DNA of 64,000 nt, from contig CAOKDX010000001.1 of assembly GCA_948467395.1 (NCBI GenBank), positions 397,239 through 461,238 on the forward strand, written 5' to 3'. Source of the stretch: an uncultured Clostridia bacterium. GTDB lineage: Bacteria; Bacillota; Clostridia; Lachnospirales; Lachnospiraceae. Position numbers and translations under genes: made by a program. The notes under the pieces are model-generated. The model was not told where the DNA came from. It saw nothing but the letters and a program-made list of their open reading frames with translations, and made no database searches. This document shows positions 45,336 through 53,392 of the stretch, in pieces (the first letter of the stretch is position 1; each line of letters opens with the position of its first letter).

Positions 45336-46624
45336 AGAAATATTTTTGGGAAACTGCAATTTTGGGGGTGTTTCTCTTTGCTCTTCGGAGTATGTTTTCC
45401 CTTCGTATCATTCCATTATCCTGTATTGGGGCAGCCGGATTCTTTCTTCTGCCGGTCGTGGACCGGTGTATACGGCGCAATAATGAGACAAGAGTAGAAT
45501 TCTTTCAGGTGACTGCATATATGGAGCAGTTGTTGTGCTCATACAAGAGGCTGGGCACAATTCCACCTGTCATTGCGGACTGCAGCAGGCTGTATCCGAT
45601 TGAGAGCCGGATCGGTTATGCTCTGCAGCAGGTACTGTATATATTGAAGACGGGAGAAGGAGTCCGGAATAATGCCATAACGGAAACGGCACTTAAGAAA
45701 ATAGAGGATCTGTATCCAAGCCGCAGATTGCGGATGATCCATATATTTCTGTGCAGGGCAGAGGAGACAGGGGGAGAGAGGGAAGAGGAACTGGATATTC
45801 TTTTGCAGGATCTGCAGATGTGGAAACGAAGGGTTCTTTTGTTTCAGAAGAAAAAGGAATATGTCCGGAGAGAGAGCATCGTAGCCACGATACTGTCAAT
45901 ACTGCTGTGTTACCTGTCAGTCCGCCTTATACCATGGAATCTGAGAGAGAGGCTGACAGGAACGGATTTGTTTCAATATTCTACTTCTGTAGTTCTAATT
46001 TTGCTGGTTGCGGCAGAAGTAATTCTGATGCACCGACTCACAGGCTCCTGGCTTGATATACAGGAATTGAATGCGGCAGATAGACGCAGGCGGACTAAGT
46101 GTTATCGTAGAGTAAAAAGCGGCGGCAGAGGGATAGCTGGATATTTGGCGGGGAAATTCTGCCAGAAAGAGGTGGAGAAGGAGTTTCCCTTCTGGCTTTT
46201 GTCCCTGACCTTGTATCTGCAGCAGGAGGGAGTTTATCAGGCGATCAAAATGTGCCGGACACAGCAGGGAGAGTTTTTTGACGAAGAGGTTCGGGGGCTG
46301 CTTGATGCCATTTACGAAAATCCTTCCTCCCTTCAGCCCTATCTTGATTTTTTTAAAGAACTCGAACTGCCTGAATTGCAGACAGGAATGAAACTTCTCT
46401 ATGCAGTGGGCAGTAACAGCCGCGCAGATACAGGACGTCAGCTTCGTTTTCTGGTGGAACAGAATAGTATTGTCATGGATCAGAGCGAACGGAATCGTTT
46501 TGACAGTCAGATTGCAGGGATGGCATTTATCAAGCAGATTCCATTGATTATTGCCTGTGCCAAGGTGGTATTCGATTTGCTTCTGCTATTGATGATAACG
46601 ATGGGAAGATATCTGATTATATGA
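45332..46624 (+). CDS. Tad-like inner-membrane platform protein (TadB/TadC type)
   Basis: 430 residues with membrane helices near residues 8-45, about 185-240 and at the C-terminus (about 395-428). The two cytoplasmic stretches are rich in helices typical of type II/IV platform proteins. The position directly after the ATPase supports the assignment, as tadA-tadB-tadC is the standard order. Only one large platform protein is seen instead of separate TadB and TadC. GTG start with GGGAGGT upstream, overlapping the previous stop. Confidence 0.7.
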   Translation: MKKYFWETAILGVFLFALRSMFSLRIIPLSCIGAAGFFLLPVVDRCIRRNNETRVEFFQVTAYMEQLLCSYKRLGTIPPVIADCSRLYPIESRIGYALQQVLYILKTGEGVRNNAITETALKKIEDLYPSRRLRMIHIFLCRAEETGGEREEELDILLQDLQMWKRRVLLFQKKKEYVRRESIVATILSILLCYLSVRLIPWNLRERLTGTDLFQYSTSVVLILLVAAEVILMHRLTGSWLDIQELNAADRRRRTKCYRRVKSGGRGIAGYLAGKFCQKEVEKEFPFWLLSLTLYLQQEGVYQAIKMCRTQQGEFFDEEVRGLLDAIYENPSSLQPYLDFFKELELPELQTGMKLLYAVGSNSRADTGRQLRFLVEQNSIVMDQSERNRFDSQIAGMAFIKQIPLIIACAKVVFDLLLLLMITMGRYLII

Positions 46625-46628
46625 AAAG

Positions 46629-46745
46629 GTGGTGGACGGCCTGGAGGAGCTGATAGGGGAATTTGCCGAAGCACTGACACTGGCATTATTTGGAGGACTT
46701 ATATTAATTGTTTTTGAATGTTTTCGACTGTATATAGGAGGGTGA
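46629..46745 (+). CDS. tiny membrane protein, candidate Flp-like pilin
   Basis: A 38-residue frame from a GTG after the platform gene: a short acidic N-terminus (VDGLEELIGEFAEAL) followed by one membrane helix (TLALFGGLILIVFECF). Size, position and the Glu before the hydrophobic stretch recall Flp pilins, but a G/E prepilin cleavage site is not clear and the ribosome site is poor (AAAAGG too close). It fills an otherwise empty 125-bp gap in a tightly packed operon, which is the main argument for it. Confidence 0.4.
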   Translation: MVDGLEELIGEFAEALTLALFGGLILIVFECFRLYIGG

Positions 46746-46749
46746 TCTA

Positions 46750-47181
46750 ATGCATGAATTTGGCTCATTATATGGGAAAGTTTGTTTTCGCATCCTGTTT
46801 ATATTTTTACTGGCAGCTGCCAGCTTCTTTCTGTTTCGTTGGGCGTGGCATCAGTATGGGATTGCATCAGACGGAGGAGCGGCGGGTCTTATGGGGAATC
46901 AGACATGGGATGGGAGACCGGTGATTCATGCAGAAAGCTGCCGGTTTCCCCAGGGGCAGCGTGTGGAGCTCACCAGTCTGGCGTCGGCCAGGGATGTAAA
47001 CGGAGATAATCTCACAGACAAAATCATTTATCAGAAAGAGGACGGAAGCAGGCTGTCCGGTTGTCTTGATACAGAGAGTCCGGGGATCTATCCGCTGGTA
47101 ATCCGTGTTCTGAGCCCGATAACGGGAGGGGAGAGCAAAAGAAATATAATTGTTCTGGTGGACGGGAGGGTGAGATCATGA
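46750..47181 (+). CDS. membrane-anchored protein of the Tad-like operon
   Basis: 143 residues: one N-terminal membrane helix (CFRILFIFLLAAASFFLFRWAW), then an extracellular domain of about 110 residues that looks like a beta-sandwich (VELTSLASARDVNGDNLTDKIIYQ, ESPGIYPLVIRVLSP). The domain resembles cadherin- or Ig-like folds in surface proteins. No prepilin motif is obvious. GGAGGGTGATC precedes the ATG, and the 3' end overlaps the next gene by 4 bp. Confidence 0.65.
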   Translation: MHEFGSLYGKVCFRILFIFLLAAASFFLFRWAWHQYGIASDGGAAGLMGNQTWDGRPVIHAESCRFPQGQRVELTSLASARDVNGDNLTDKIIYQKEDGSRLSGCLDTESPGIYPLVIRVLSPITGGESKRNIIVLVDGRVRS

Positions 47182-47510
47182 GAGCAGTGGGAATGCTCAG
47201 TCATTTTGTACTTCTGGTATTTCTGACTCTCTTTCTTTGGACCGGCGTTACCTATGTCTCCCAGAATATACAATATAACAGTGCCAGACAATTTCATGGA
47301 AGCGTGGTACATCAGCTGGAGAACAGTTACTTTTCCCCGGCGGTAATAGAACAATGCAAGGTACAGGCGGGAAAGAACGGATACCGTCTGACGATAGAGA
47401 CCTTTGGTACAGAAAGGCACAGGGATGCCAGGGTGATTCTGGATATGGATTTCATTTATCCGGTCATTCAGAGGGTGGGGCGTTATACGATTGAGGGGTA
47501 TGCAAGATAA
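47178..47510 (+). CDS. TadE-like pseudopilin
   Basis: 110 residues: a single N-terminal hydrophobic helix (LSHFVLLVFLTLFLWTGVTYVSQ) leading without a break into a coiled, then beta-rich domain. This is the layout of TadE/TadF pseudopilins. A canonical processing site is not evident. It overlaps the upstream gene by 4 bp and lies 14 bp before the next. Confidence 0.55.
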   Translation: MRAVGMLSHFVLLVFLTLFLWTGVTYVSQNIQYNSARQFHGSVVHQLENSYFSPAVIEQCKVQAGKNGYRLTIETFGTERHRDARVILDMDFIYPVIQRVGRYTIEGYAR

Positions 47511-47524
47511 AAGGGAGGCAGAGA

Positions 47525-47899
47525 GTGAGGACAGTAATGATATCAGTAATCGGAATCAGTTCTATCCTTCTGACTGTTATGATCCATATTACAATAAATG
47601 AGGAATCGCTTCGAAAGGCAGAGCTAGAGGATGCGCTGGCGGTGGCCATGGATCAGACAATGACGGAAGTGATGGAACAGGGCAGCTATGGAATAGGCAG
47701 CCGGAATGAGCTGGTAGCTGCATTTTTGCAGGCTATGATACAAAAGGTAGATAAAAATACAGATTTGACGGTATTGATCCATAAACTGGATAAAAATAAG
47801 GGAACGATGGATATAGAGGCGGTAGGCGAATATTTGCTTCCGAACCGCAAAAAGAAACGAATTTCGATACGCCGGCAGGTGGTTTTTGCCGGCAGGTAA
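47525..47899 (+). CDS. second TadE/pseudopilin-like protein
   Basis: 124 residues with one N-terminal membrane helix (VMISVIGISSILLTVMIHIT) and an amphipathic helix rich in Glu, then a small domain ending in basic residues. The arrangement parallels the preceding gene, suggesting a pair of minor pilins. GTG start with GGGAGG 6 nt upstream. The large adhesin follows after 21 bp. Confidence 0.55.
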   Translation: MRTVMISVIGISSILLTVMIHITINEESLRKAELEDALAVAMDQTMTEVMEQGSYGIGSRNELVAAFLQAMIQKVDKNTDLTVLIHKLDKNKGTMDIEAVGEYLLPNRKKKRISIRRQVVFAGR

Positions 47900-47920
47900 G
47901 AAGGGGAGGTATCAGGGTTC

Positions 47921-50900
47921 ATGAAACGTTATGGAAAGAGAGCAATTTCATTTCTCATTATTATAATATTGGCTGCGGGTATTTTCTCGCCCCTCTGTGC
48001 AGGGAAACGGGCAGAGGCGGCTGTGGCACATGTATCTCTCTCGAATATGGGAAAGGTGGGTACGCTTTCGGTAGGAAATAAGATAAAAAAAGGCAGCTGG
48101 TGGAAACTGTATATCAATGGCAGCGAGATGTTCTGTCTCAATCTGGGACAGACCTGTCATGCCGGCGATGCGTATCAGTCACAAAGCGACTGGTATTCCA
48201 GTGCGGACACTGGAAAGAAGGGACTTGAGGCATGTATTGGATACTGGTTTGACAAGACAAAAAACAGAAATAATAAGGCATATATTATGGCACAGGCTCT
48301 TTTCTGGGCGGTGGAAGAGGGAGAGCGGTCAAAGTCAGCCCTGACAGAGGTGATCCGGACAATGCAGAAGAATACCGGGTATTACAGCGGACAGACGGCA
48401 GAGGAACTGTATCTGCAGATATTTCAGCCAGGAGGCATTGTGAGGATCCACATCAGTCTGTGGACTTATACCGGAGCTGGACAGAAACGTCAGATTCTGA
48501 TGGATGTGACTTCTACATCCGTTCATAAGCCAAGGCCGAAGAATGTGAACAGCAGGGATGTGTACCGGCAGCGGATTACATTGAATAAGACAGACGAGTT
48601 TGGGAAACCTCTCTCTGGTGTAACATTCCGGCTGGCTGCTGAAAACGTAGATGAGCTCTATTATTTTAAGGCAAAGGGGCTGGGGGATGAAGATGCCGGT
48701 GAGGTGGATGAGAATGCGGATAATTTTGAATTGGAGATGAAGACGGATGAGAGAGGGACGATTGCCTACCGGTTTAATTATCATGTACAATCACAGGATT
48801 ATTATTATTTCACGGCAGAGGAACTGGAGCAGATGAGTGCAGAGGATAAGAAGAAGGCTGTCCAGGATCTGGAAGAGGAGGGGTTTCTTTTCGGAAAGAG
48901 TCTGACCTATCAGGAAGCGAAGGAATTATCGGAGAAGGACATCCAGGAACAGATCCGTGAGATAAAAAATCATTACGAGATCCAGGAAATCGATCCAGGG
49001 AATTCCAATCTCTTTGCTGATACTCAGGTCAAAGAGATTGTACTGGGAGGGGAGAACAGCTGGCAGCAGTTCGAGGGAAGGTGGCCGGAAGACCTTACTG
49101 GTTTATATGAAAATTTCCCCCAGGCATATCAGATGAACCTGTCAAACCGGTATAAAAAGGTTCGTGTGGTTGTGCTGAAAAAGGATGGGGTCAGTCAGGA
49201 TGGCAGGGCGCACGGAGATGCCTCACTGGACGGAGCGCAGTTTCAGTTATATGAGGACCGGGCATGTATGAAGACGGCAAAGGTGTTTGACAGGCAGGGA
49301 ACCCAGCAGGTGGCAGGAGCTTATACGGTTGTGAATGGGAAACTGAAGACAGATTATATCCAGTGTGGAAAGACCTATTATCTGAAAGAGATCAGGGCGC
49401 CCCGGGGTTATAAAATAACAGAAGATGTGTTGGAGATACAGGCAGATGGAAGGGAGTACAAGGCGGAGTATACGGAGGATGCAGAGACATATACGGTAGA
49501 AGAAACGCCTATTCAGGGCAGGATTTCATTAAATAAGTACAGCACGGACGGCACCACGGGGCCAATTGTCAGTGAAGAGGGGGCACAGTTTCAGGTATAT
49601 CTAAAGTCAGCGGGAAGCTATGGGCAGGCAGACGAATATGAGCGGGATCTTATTACTACAGATCGTGACGGGTACGCCTGTACGAAAGATCTGTATTATG
49701 GTGTATATAAGGTGCATCAGATCAGCAGCGGCAGTCTGGATACCGAACTTGTCAATGACTTTGAGGTGGTAATTGATCGGGAGCTGATAGGAAAAACCTA
49801 TCACTCGGTTGTGAACAACAAGCCGTTCCGGGCGTTTTTAAGGGTCATAAAAAAAGATGGAAATACACAGAAAGAGGTCTTAAAGGCGGGCACGACTTAT
49901 CAGATCTATCAGGTAGATCCCCAAACGGGGAAAGAATCTCTTGTAAAGCAGAGCTTTAGCAATGGAATTGAGACTCAGGTTGTGGATCGGTTCCGGTCAG
50001 ATGCGACAGGCAGGATTATGACTGTGGATTCCCTTCCTTCAGGAACCTATCGTATCTATGAGACGGAGGCCGCATCGGGACTGCATATTTCACAGAAGTA
50101 TATTGAAGTGGTGATCCATAGCAAAGCGGGAAACTATACTCGGGAGAAAGATTCTGAGGGAAATGAATACACCACTGTCACGATGGATTATGTGAACAAC
50201 GAAACCTGTGGAAGACTGTCTATCCTCAAGAAGGGACAGCAGTTGAAAAGCTTTGAGAATGGTCTGTTTCAATATCAGGATTCCTTGTTAAAGGGGGCTG
50301 TATTTGAAATCTATGCAGCTGAGGATATTGTCACACAGGATAATCAGAAAACGAACTGGTTTGATAAGGACGCCCTGGTGGCAACGGTTACGACTGGCGT
50401 TGGGGCGGAATTTAAATCAGAGTGCGGCGGGATTACCGGGTATGAGAGGGATGAAGATGGGACAGTGACCATAAATCTGCCGCTTGGCAGATACCGGGTA
50501 GTCGAAAAGCAGACGGTATATGGGTATATTCTGCCGGAGAAGAAGAGCTGGGATGTAGAATTTACGTGGAAAAATAAAGAAGATACCTATGTGCTGAATT
50601 CCACAGAGGATACGGATGAACATGGTGTGATGCAGATCAAAAACCGGCGGGCGAGAAGTGCGGTATCGTTGATCAAGGCAGATCGGGAGGACAAAAGTCC
50701 GATCGGCGGTGCTGTCTTTGATCTGTACAGCAGCAATCATATCTATAATGCGGATGGCGACAGGATCGTAGATGCGGGTGCCCTGCTGGGAACGGTGGAG
50801 ACGGACAAGGAAGGGACTGCGGAATTTGATCTGGATCTGCCGCTGATGTCAAAAGAATTTACAGCAGAAGGAGATTCTGGGAAGGGATTCAATTCAGGGG

Positions 50901-51958
50901 ATTATTATATACAGGAGCGGAAGGTTTCGGACAGCTATTATACAAGGGGAGAGAAATACCCGGTACATCTGGAATATAAGGATCAGGAAACGCCGGTGAT
51001 CACTCGGAAGATATCGGTACAGAATACGCAGACCACAGTGGAGATCAGCAAAGTGTCTGCTGCTGGGAGCGGTGAAATTCCCGGATGTCAGCTGCAGATT
51101 ACGGATGGAGACGGCAATGTAATGGTGTCATGGACTTCTGGCGATGCGGCGTCGGTGAGGCTGGACGAAAATAGTCAGGAGAGAGGATATGAAAATCTTC
51201 GGACAAGGATGGATGAAAAGGGAAATCTTGTGATAGGCGGGCTTTTTCATGATCGGGAATATACACTTACGGAGACGAGACCGGCGGATGGTTATGTCAC
51301 AGCCGACCCGGTGTTTTTCCGCCTGACTGGCCAAAAGACGCCGGAAGGGGAGGTAACACAGGCGGAGATTAAATCCGCAGACGGTACGTTTCTTCCAGGT
51401 TCCGGAAATGAAGTCATTATGATAGATGAACAGACGAAAGTAAGATTTTGTAAGCTGGCGGGTGACCGAACCGGATATCTGGAGGGAGCACAGATTATGG
51501 TTCTTGATTCGGAGGGAGGTGAGATTACCTCCTTTGTCACGAAAGAAGATACGGCAGTGGAATTGAATGGAATATTGGCGGCAGGCACAACCTATATTTT
51601 CAGGGAAATAAAAGCGCCGGAAGGGTATAAAAAATCGGCGGATATCCGCTTTACTGTGCAGGATACCCCAGAGATTCAGGGAGTGGAGATGACCGATATG
51701 AGAATGGAGACGGTGAAATTGAGAGAGGTGCCAAAAGGCTCTGCCATGACTGTTATACCGAAGAAAAAGACACCAAAATCCCGAATGCCAGAAGCAAACA
51801 AATCTGCGCCACAGCCAGAGACGGGCTTTCGGGATGGACATGTGCTGGCGTTAGTGGTATTTGCTGCTGCCGCAATTTCTACAGCGGTTATAGGAATGGT
51901 CTGGTATCGGAGAAGGAGATTTCTGTCTGTGCAGAGGGGAAACGGGGATGAATGCTGA
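47921..51958 (+). CDS. giant surface adhesin with thioester domain, CnaB/SpaA repeats and sorting signal
   Basis: 1345 residues. Residues 1-34 are a signal peptide. Residues about 60-190 resemble a thioester domain: Cys72 in MFCLNLG and Gln125 in AQALFWAVEEG (the TQAAIW-type motif) could form the internal Cys-Gln thioester that bonds host ligands covalently. At least six CnaB/SpaA-type domains follow, recognised by GVTFRLAAE, GAQFQLYED, AQFQVYLKS, GAVFEIYAAED, GAVFDLYSS and YTLTETRPADGY/REIKAPEGYK ends. These domains usually carry Lys-Asn isopeptide bonds. The C-terminus has QPETG at 1298-1302, a membrane helix and RRRR, a sortase-type anchor. GGGAGG precedes the ATG. No sortase gene is in the window. 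Confidence 0.88.
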   Translation: MKRYGKRAISFLIIIILAAGIFSPLCAGKRAEAAVAHVSLSNMGKVGTLSVGNKIKKGSWWKLYINGSEMFCLNLGQTCHAGDAYQSQSDWYSSADTGKKGLEACIGYWFDKTKNRNNKAYIMAQALFWAVEEGERSKSALTEVIRTMQKNTGYYSGQTAEELYLQIFQPGGIVRIHISLWTYTGAGQKRQILMDVTSTSVHKPRPKNVNSRDVYRQRITLNKTDEFGKPLSGVTFRLAAENVDELYYFKAKGLGDEDAGEVDENADNFELEMKTDERGTIAYRFNYHVQSQDYYYFTAEELEQMSAEDKKKAVQDLEEEGFLFGKSLTYQEAKELSEKDIQEQIREIKNHYEIQEIDPGNSNLFADTQVKEIVLGGENSWQQFEGRWPEDLTGLYENFPQAYQMNLSNRYKKVRVVVLKKDGVSQDGRAHGDASLDGAQFQLYEDRACMKTAKVFDRQGTQQVAGAYTVVNGKLKTDYIQCGKTYYLKEIRAPRGYKITEDVLEIQADGREYKAEYTEDAETYTVEETPIQGRISLNKYSTDGTTGPIVSEEGAQFQVYLKSAGSYGQADEYERDLITTDRDGYACTKDLYYGVYKVHQISSGSLDTELVNDFEVVIDRELIGKTYHSVVNNKPFRAFLRVIKKDGNTQKEVLKAGTTYQIYQVDPQTGKESLVKQSFSNGIETQVVDRFRSDATGRIMTVDSLPSGTYRIYETEAASGLHISQKYIEVVIHSKAGNYTREKDSEGNEYTTVTMDYVNNETCGRLSILKKGQQLKSFENGLFQYQDSLLKGAVFEIYAAEDIVTQDNQKTNWFDKDALVATVTTGVGAEFKSECGGITGYERDEDGTVTINLPLGRYRVVEKQTVYGYILPEKKSWDVEFTWKNKEDTYVLNSTEDTDEHGVMQIKNRRARSAVSLIKADREDKSPIGGAVFDLYSSNHIYNADGDRIVDAGALLGTVETDKEGTAEFDLDLPLMSKEFTAEGDSGKGFNSGDYYIQERKVSDSYYTRGEKYPVHLEYKDQETPVITRKISVQNTQTTVEISKVSAAGSGEIPGCQLQITDGDGNVMVSWTSGDAASVRLDENSQERGYENLRTRMDEKGNLVIGGLFHDREYTLTETRPADGYVTADPVFFRLTGQKTPEGEVTQAEIKSADGTFLPGSGNEVIMIDEQTKVRFCKLAGDRTGYLEGAQIMVLDSEGGEITSFVTKEDTAVELNGILAAGTTYIFREIKAPEGYKKSADIRFTVQDTPEIQGVEMTDMRMETVKLREVPKGSAMTVIPKKKTPKSRMPEANKSAPQPETGFRDGHVLALVVFAAAAISTAVIGMVWYRRRRFLSVQRGNGDEC

Positions 51959-51962
51959 CCGC

Positions 51963-51988
51963 AAAAAAGGACGGATCATTCTCCGTCC
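51963..51988 (-). terminator. terminator at the end of the CorC-like gene
   Basis: On the minus strand GGACGG and CCGTCC form a 6-bp stem with an 8-nt loop, followed by TTTTTT. The stem includes the stop codon region of the CorC-like gene. It lies in the 17-bp gap to the convergent adhesin gene. Confidence 0.75.
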
Positions 51989-53289
51989 TCTTCCTCACTA
52001 TTTTCTTCGTCACGGGGTTTTAGCACGAGACGCAGTTTATCAATGCGGTTGCCATCAACCTCCAACACAGTATAGACAGCAAAGTCATCCTCTGCAGTTT
52101 CCCCGACTTCGGGGAAGTGCTCCAACAGGTTAATAAGGTGCCCTGCAATGGAATCATAATCATCGGATTCCAGTGAAAGATTGAGTGCTGCTGCCACATC
52201 ATCCAATGGTGTGGAGCCCAGCAGGATATATTCGGTTTCGTTCACTTCCTGGATCTCGTCTTCCTCATCATCATCGTATTCGTCCCGGAGTTCTCCAACG
52301 ATCTCCTCGATCAGGTCTTCAATGGTGATCAGCCCGGCGAGAGCTCCGTATTCATCCAAAACGATAGTCATGGGAATGGAGTCCTTCCGCATTTCCATGA
52401 AAAGCTCGGATACATTTTTGTACTCATAGGTGACATGAGCTTCCCGGATCAGTGAACGGATATCAAGATTTTCCTTATCGCCGTCATAAAAGACAAAATC
52501 TTTCAGGTTGATAATGCCGATGATATTGTCGATCGTCTCCTCATATACCGGAAGACGGGCATATTTATGTTCTGTGAATTCGCTCATGAGTTCGTGATAA
52601 CTGATGTCTGCCTCCACCATGGCGATGTCCATTCGGGGAATCATGACATCCTTAGCCAGGGAGTCGCCAAAATCAACGATATTGGTTATCATCTGGCGTT
52701 CTTCACTCTCGATAACGCCTTCCTCGTGGCTTACGTCCACAAAGGTACGCAATTCATCTTCGGTAATGCCTGCCGGTTTCTGGGATGGATCGATCCGGCA
52801 GATGATCAGGATGAGGTTGGCAACTTTATTTACGATATAAATCACTGGTGTCAGAATTCTTGTGAGGAAAAGTATCGAACTGGAATAAGCCAGAGAAAGC
52901 TTCTCTGCATTTCTTGTTGCCAGGTTTTTTGGTGTGATCTCACCAAAAACTAAGATTAGTACTGTCAGTATTCCGGTGGCGATACCGGCTCCCAGACTGG
53001 TGCTCCCTTTCAGTCCCATGCGTGTGCAGATTTCAAATGCATAAGCCGTTGAGAGGGAGGAGGCTGACAGGTTTACAATATTGTTGCAGATCAATACCGC
53101 ACTGAGCATTTTGTCCGGTACTTCGATCAGCTTTAATACCCGTCGGGCAGCTTTGTTTTTTTCCTCTGCGAGAGAACGCATCCGTATTTTATTCACAGTG
53201 GTCAGCGCTGTTTCGGCAGAGGAGAAGAATGCGGATAAAATAAGTAAAATTACTAAAACTAATATGTTTACCGCGTCACTGGGCTCCAA
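51976..53289 (-). CDS. CNNM/CorC-HlyC family membrane protein with CBS pair
   Basis: 437 residues. A DUF21 (CNNM) membrane domain with about four helices covers residues 1-165 (SAFFSSAETALT is the family signature). Two CBS domains follow at about 200-330 (VMIPRMDIAMVEA, then GALAGLITIEDLIEEIVGEL), and a C-terminal CorC_HlyC domain at about 350-425 (YILLGSTPLDDVAAAL). Such proteins are implicated in Mg2+ or Co2+ efflux, with CBS domains sensing nucleotides. The tail and the linker after the CBS pair are very acidic. Confidence 0.92.
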   Translation of the reverse strand: MEPSDAVNILVLVILLILSAFFSSAETALTTVNKIRMRSLAEEKNKAARRVLKLIEVPDKMLSAVLICNNIVNLSASSLSTAYAFEICTRMGLKGSTSLGAGIATGILTVLILVFGEITPKNLATRNAEKLSLAYSSSILFLTRILTPVIYIVNKVANLILIICRIDPSQKPAGITEDELRTFVDVSHEEGVIESEERQMITNIVDFGDSLAKDVMIPRMDIAMVEADISYHELMSEFTEHKYARLPVYEETIDNIIGIINLKDFVFYDGDKENLDIRSLIREAHVTYEYKNVSELFMEMRKDSIPMTIVLDEYGALAGLITIEDLIEEIVGELRDEYDDDEEDEIQEVNETEYILLGSTPLDDVAAALNLSLESDDYDSIAGHLINLLEHFPEVGETAEDDFAVYTVLEVDGNRIDKLRLVLKPRDEENSEEEDGE

Positions 53290-53327
53290 GAAAAATCATC
53301 TCCTATTCTTTATGATAAATTGCTATC

Positions 53328-53356
53328 ATTCTATAATAATTGGCAGTTATTGTCAA
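53328..53356 (-). promoter_or_regulatory. promoter for the CorC-like gene
   Basis: On the minus strand TTGACA (53356-53351) and TAGAAT (53333-53328) are spaced 17 bp, about 38 nt before the start codon. Confidence 0.65.
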
Positions 53357-53392
53357 GTAGGGGCGGGCTTTGCCATTTCATCCTTACCTGGA

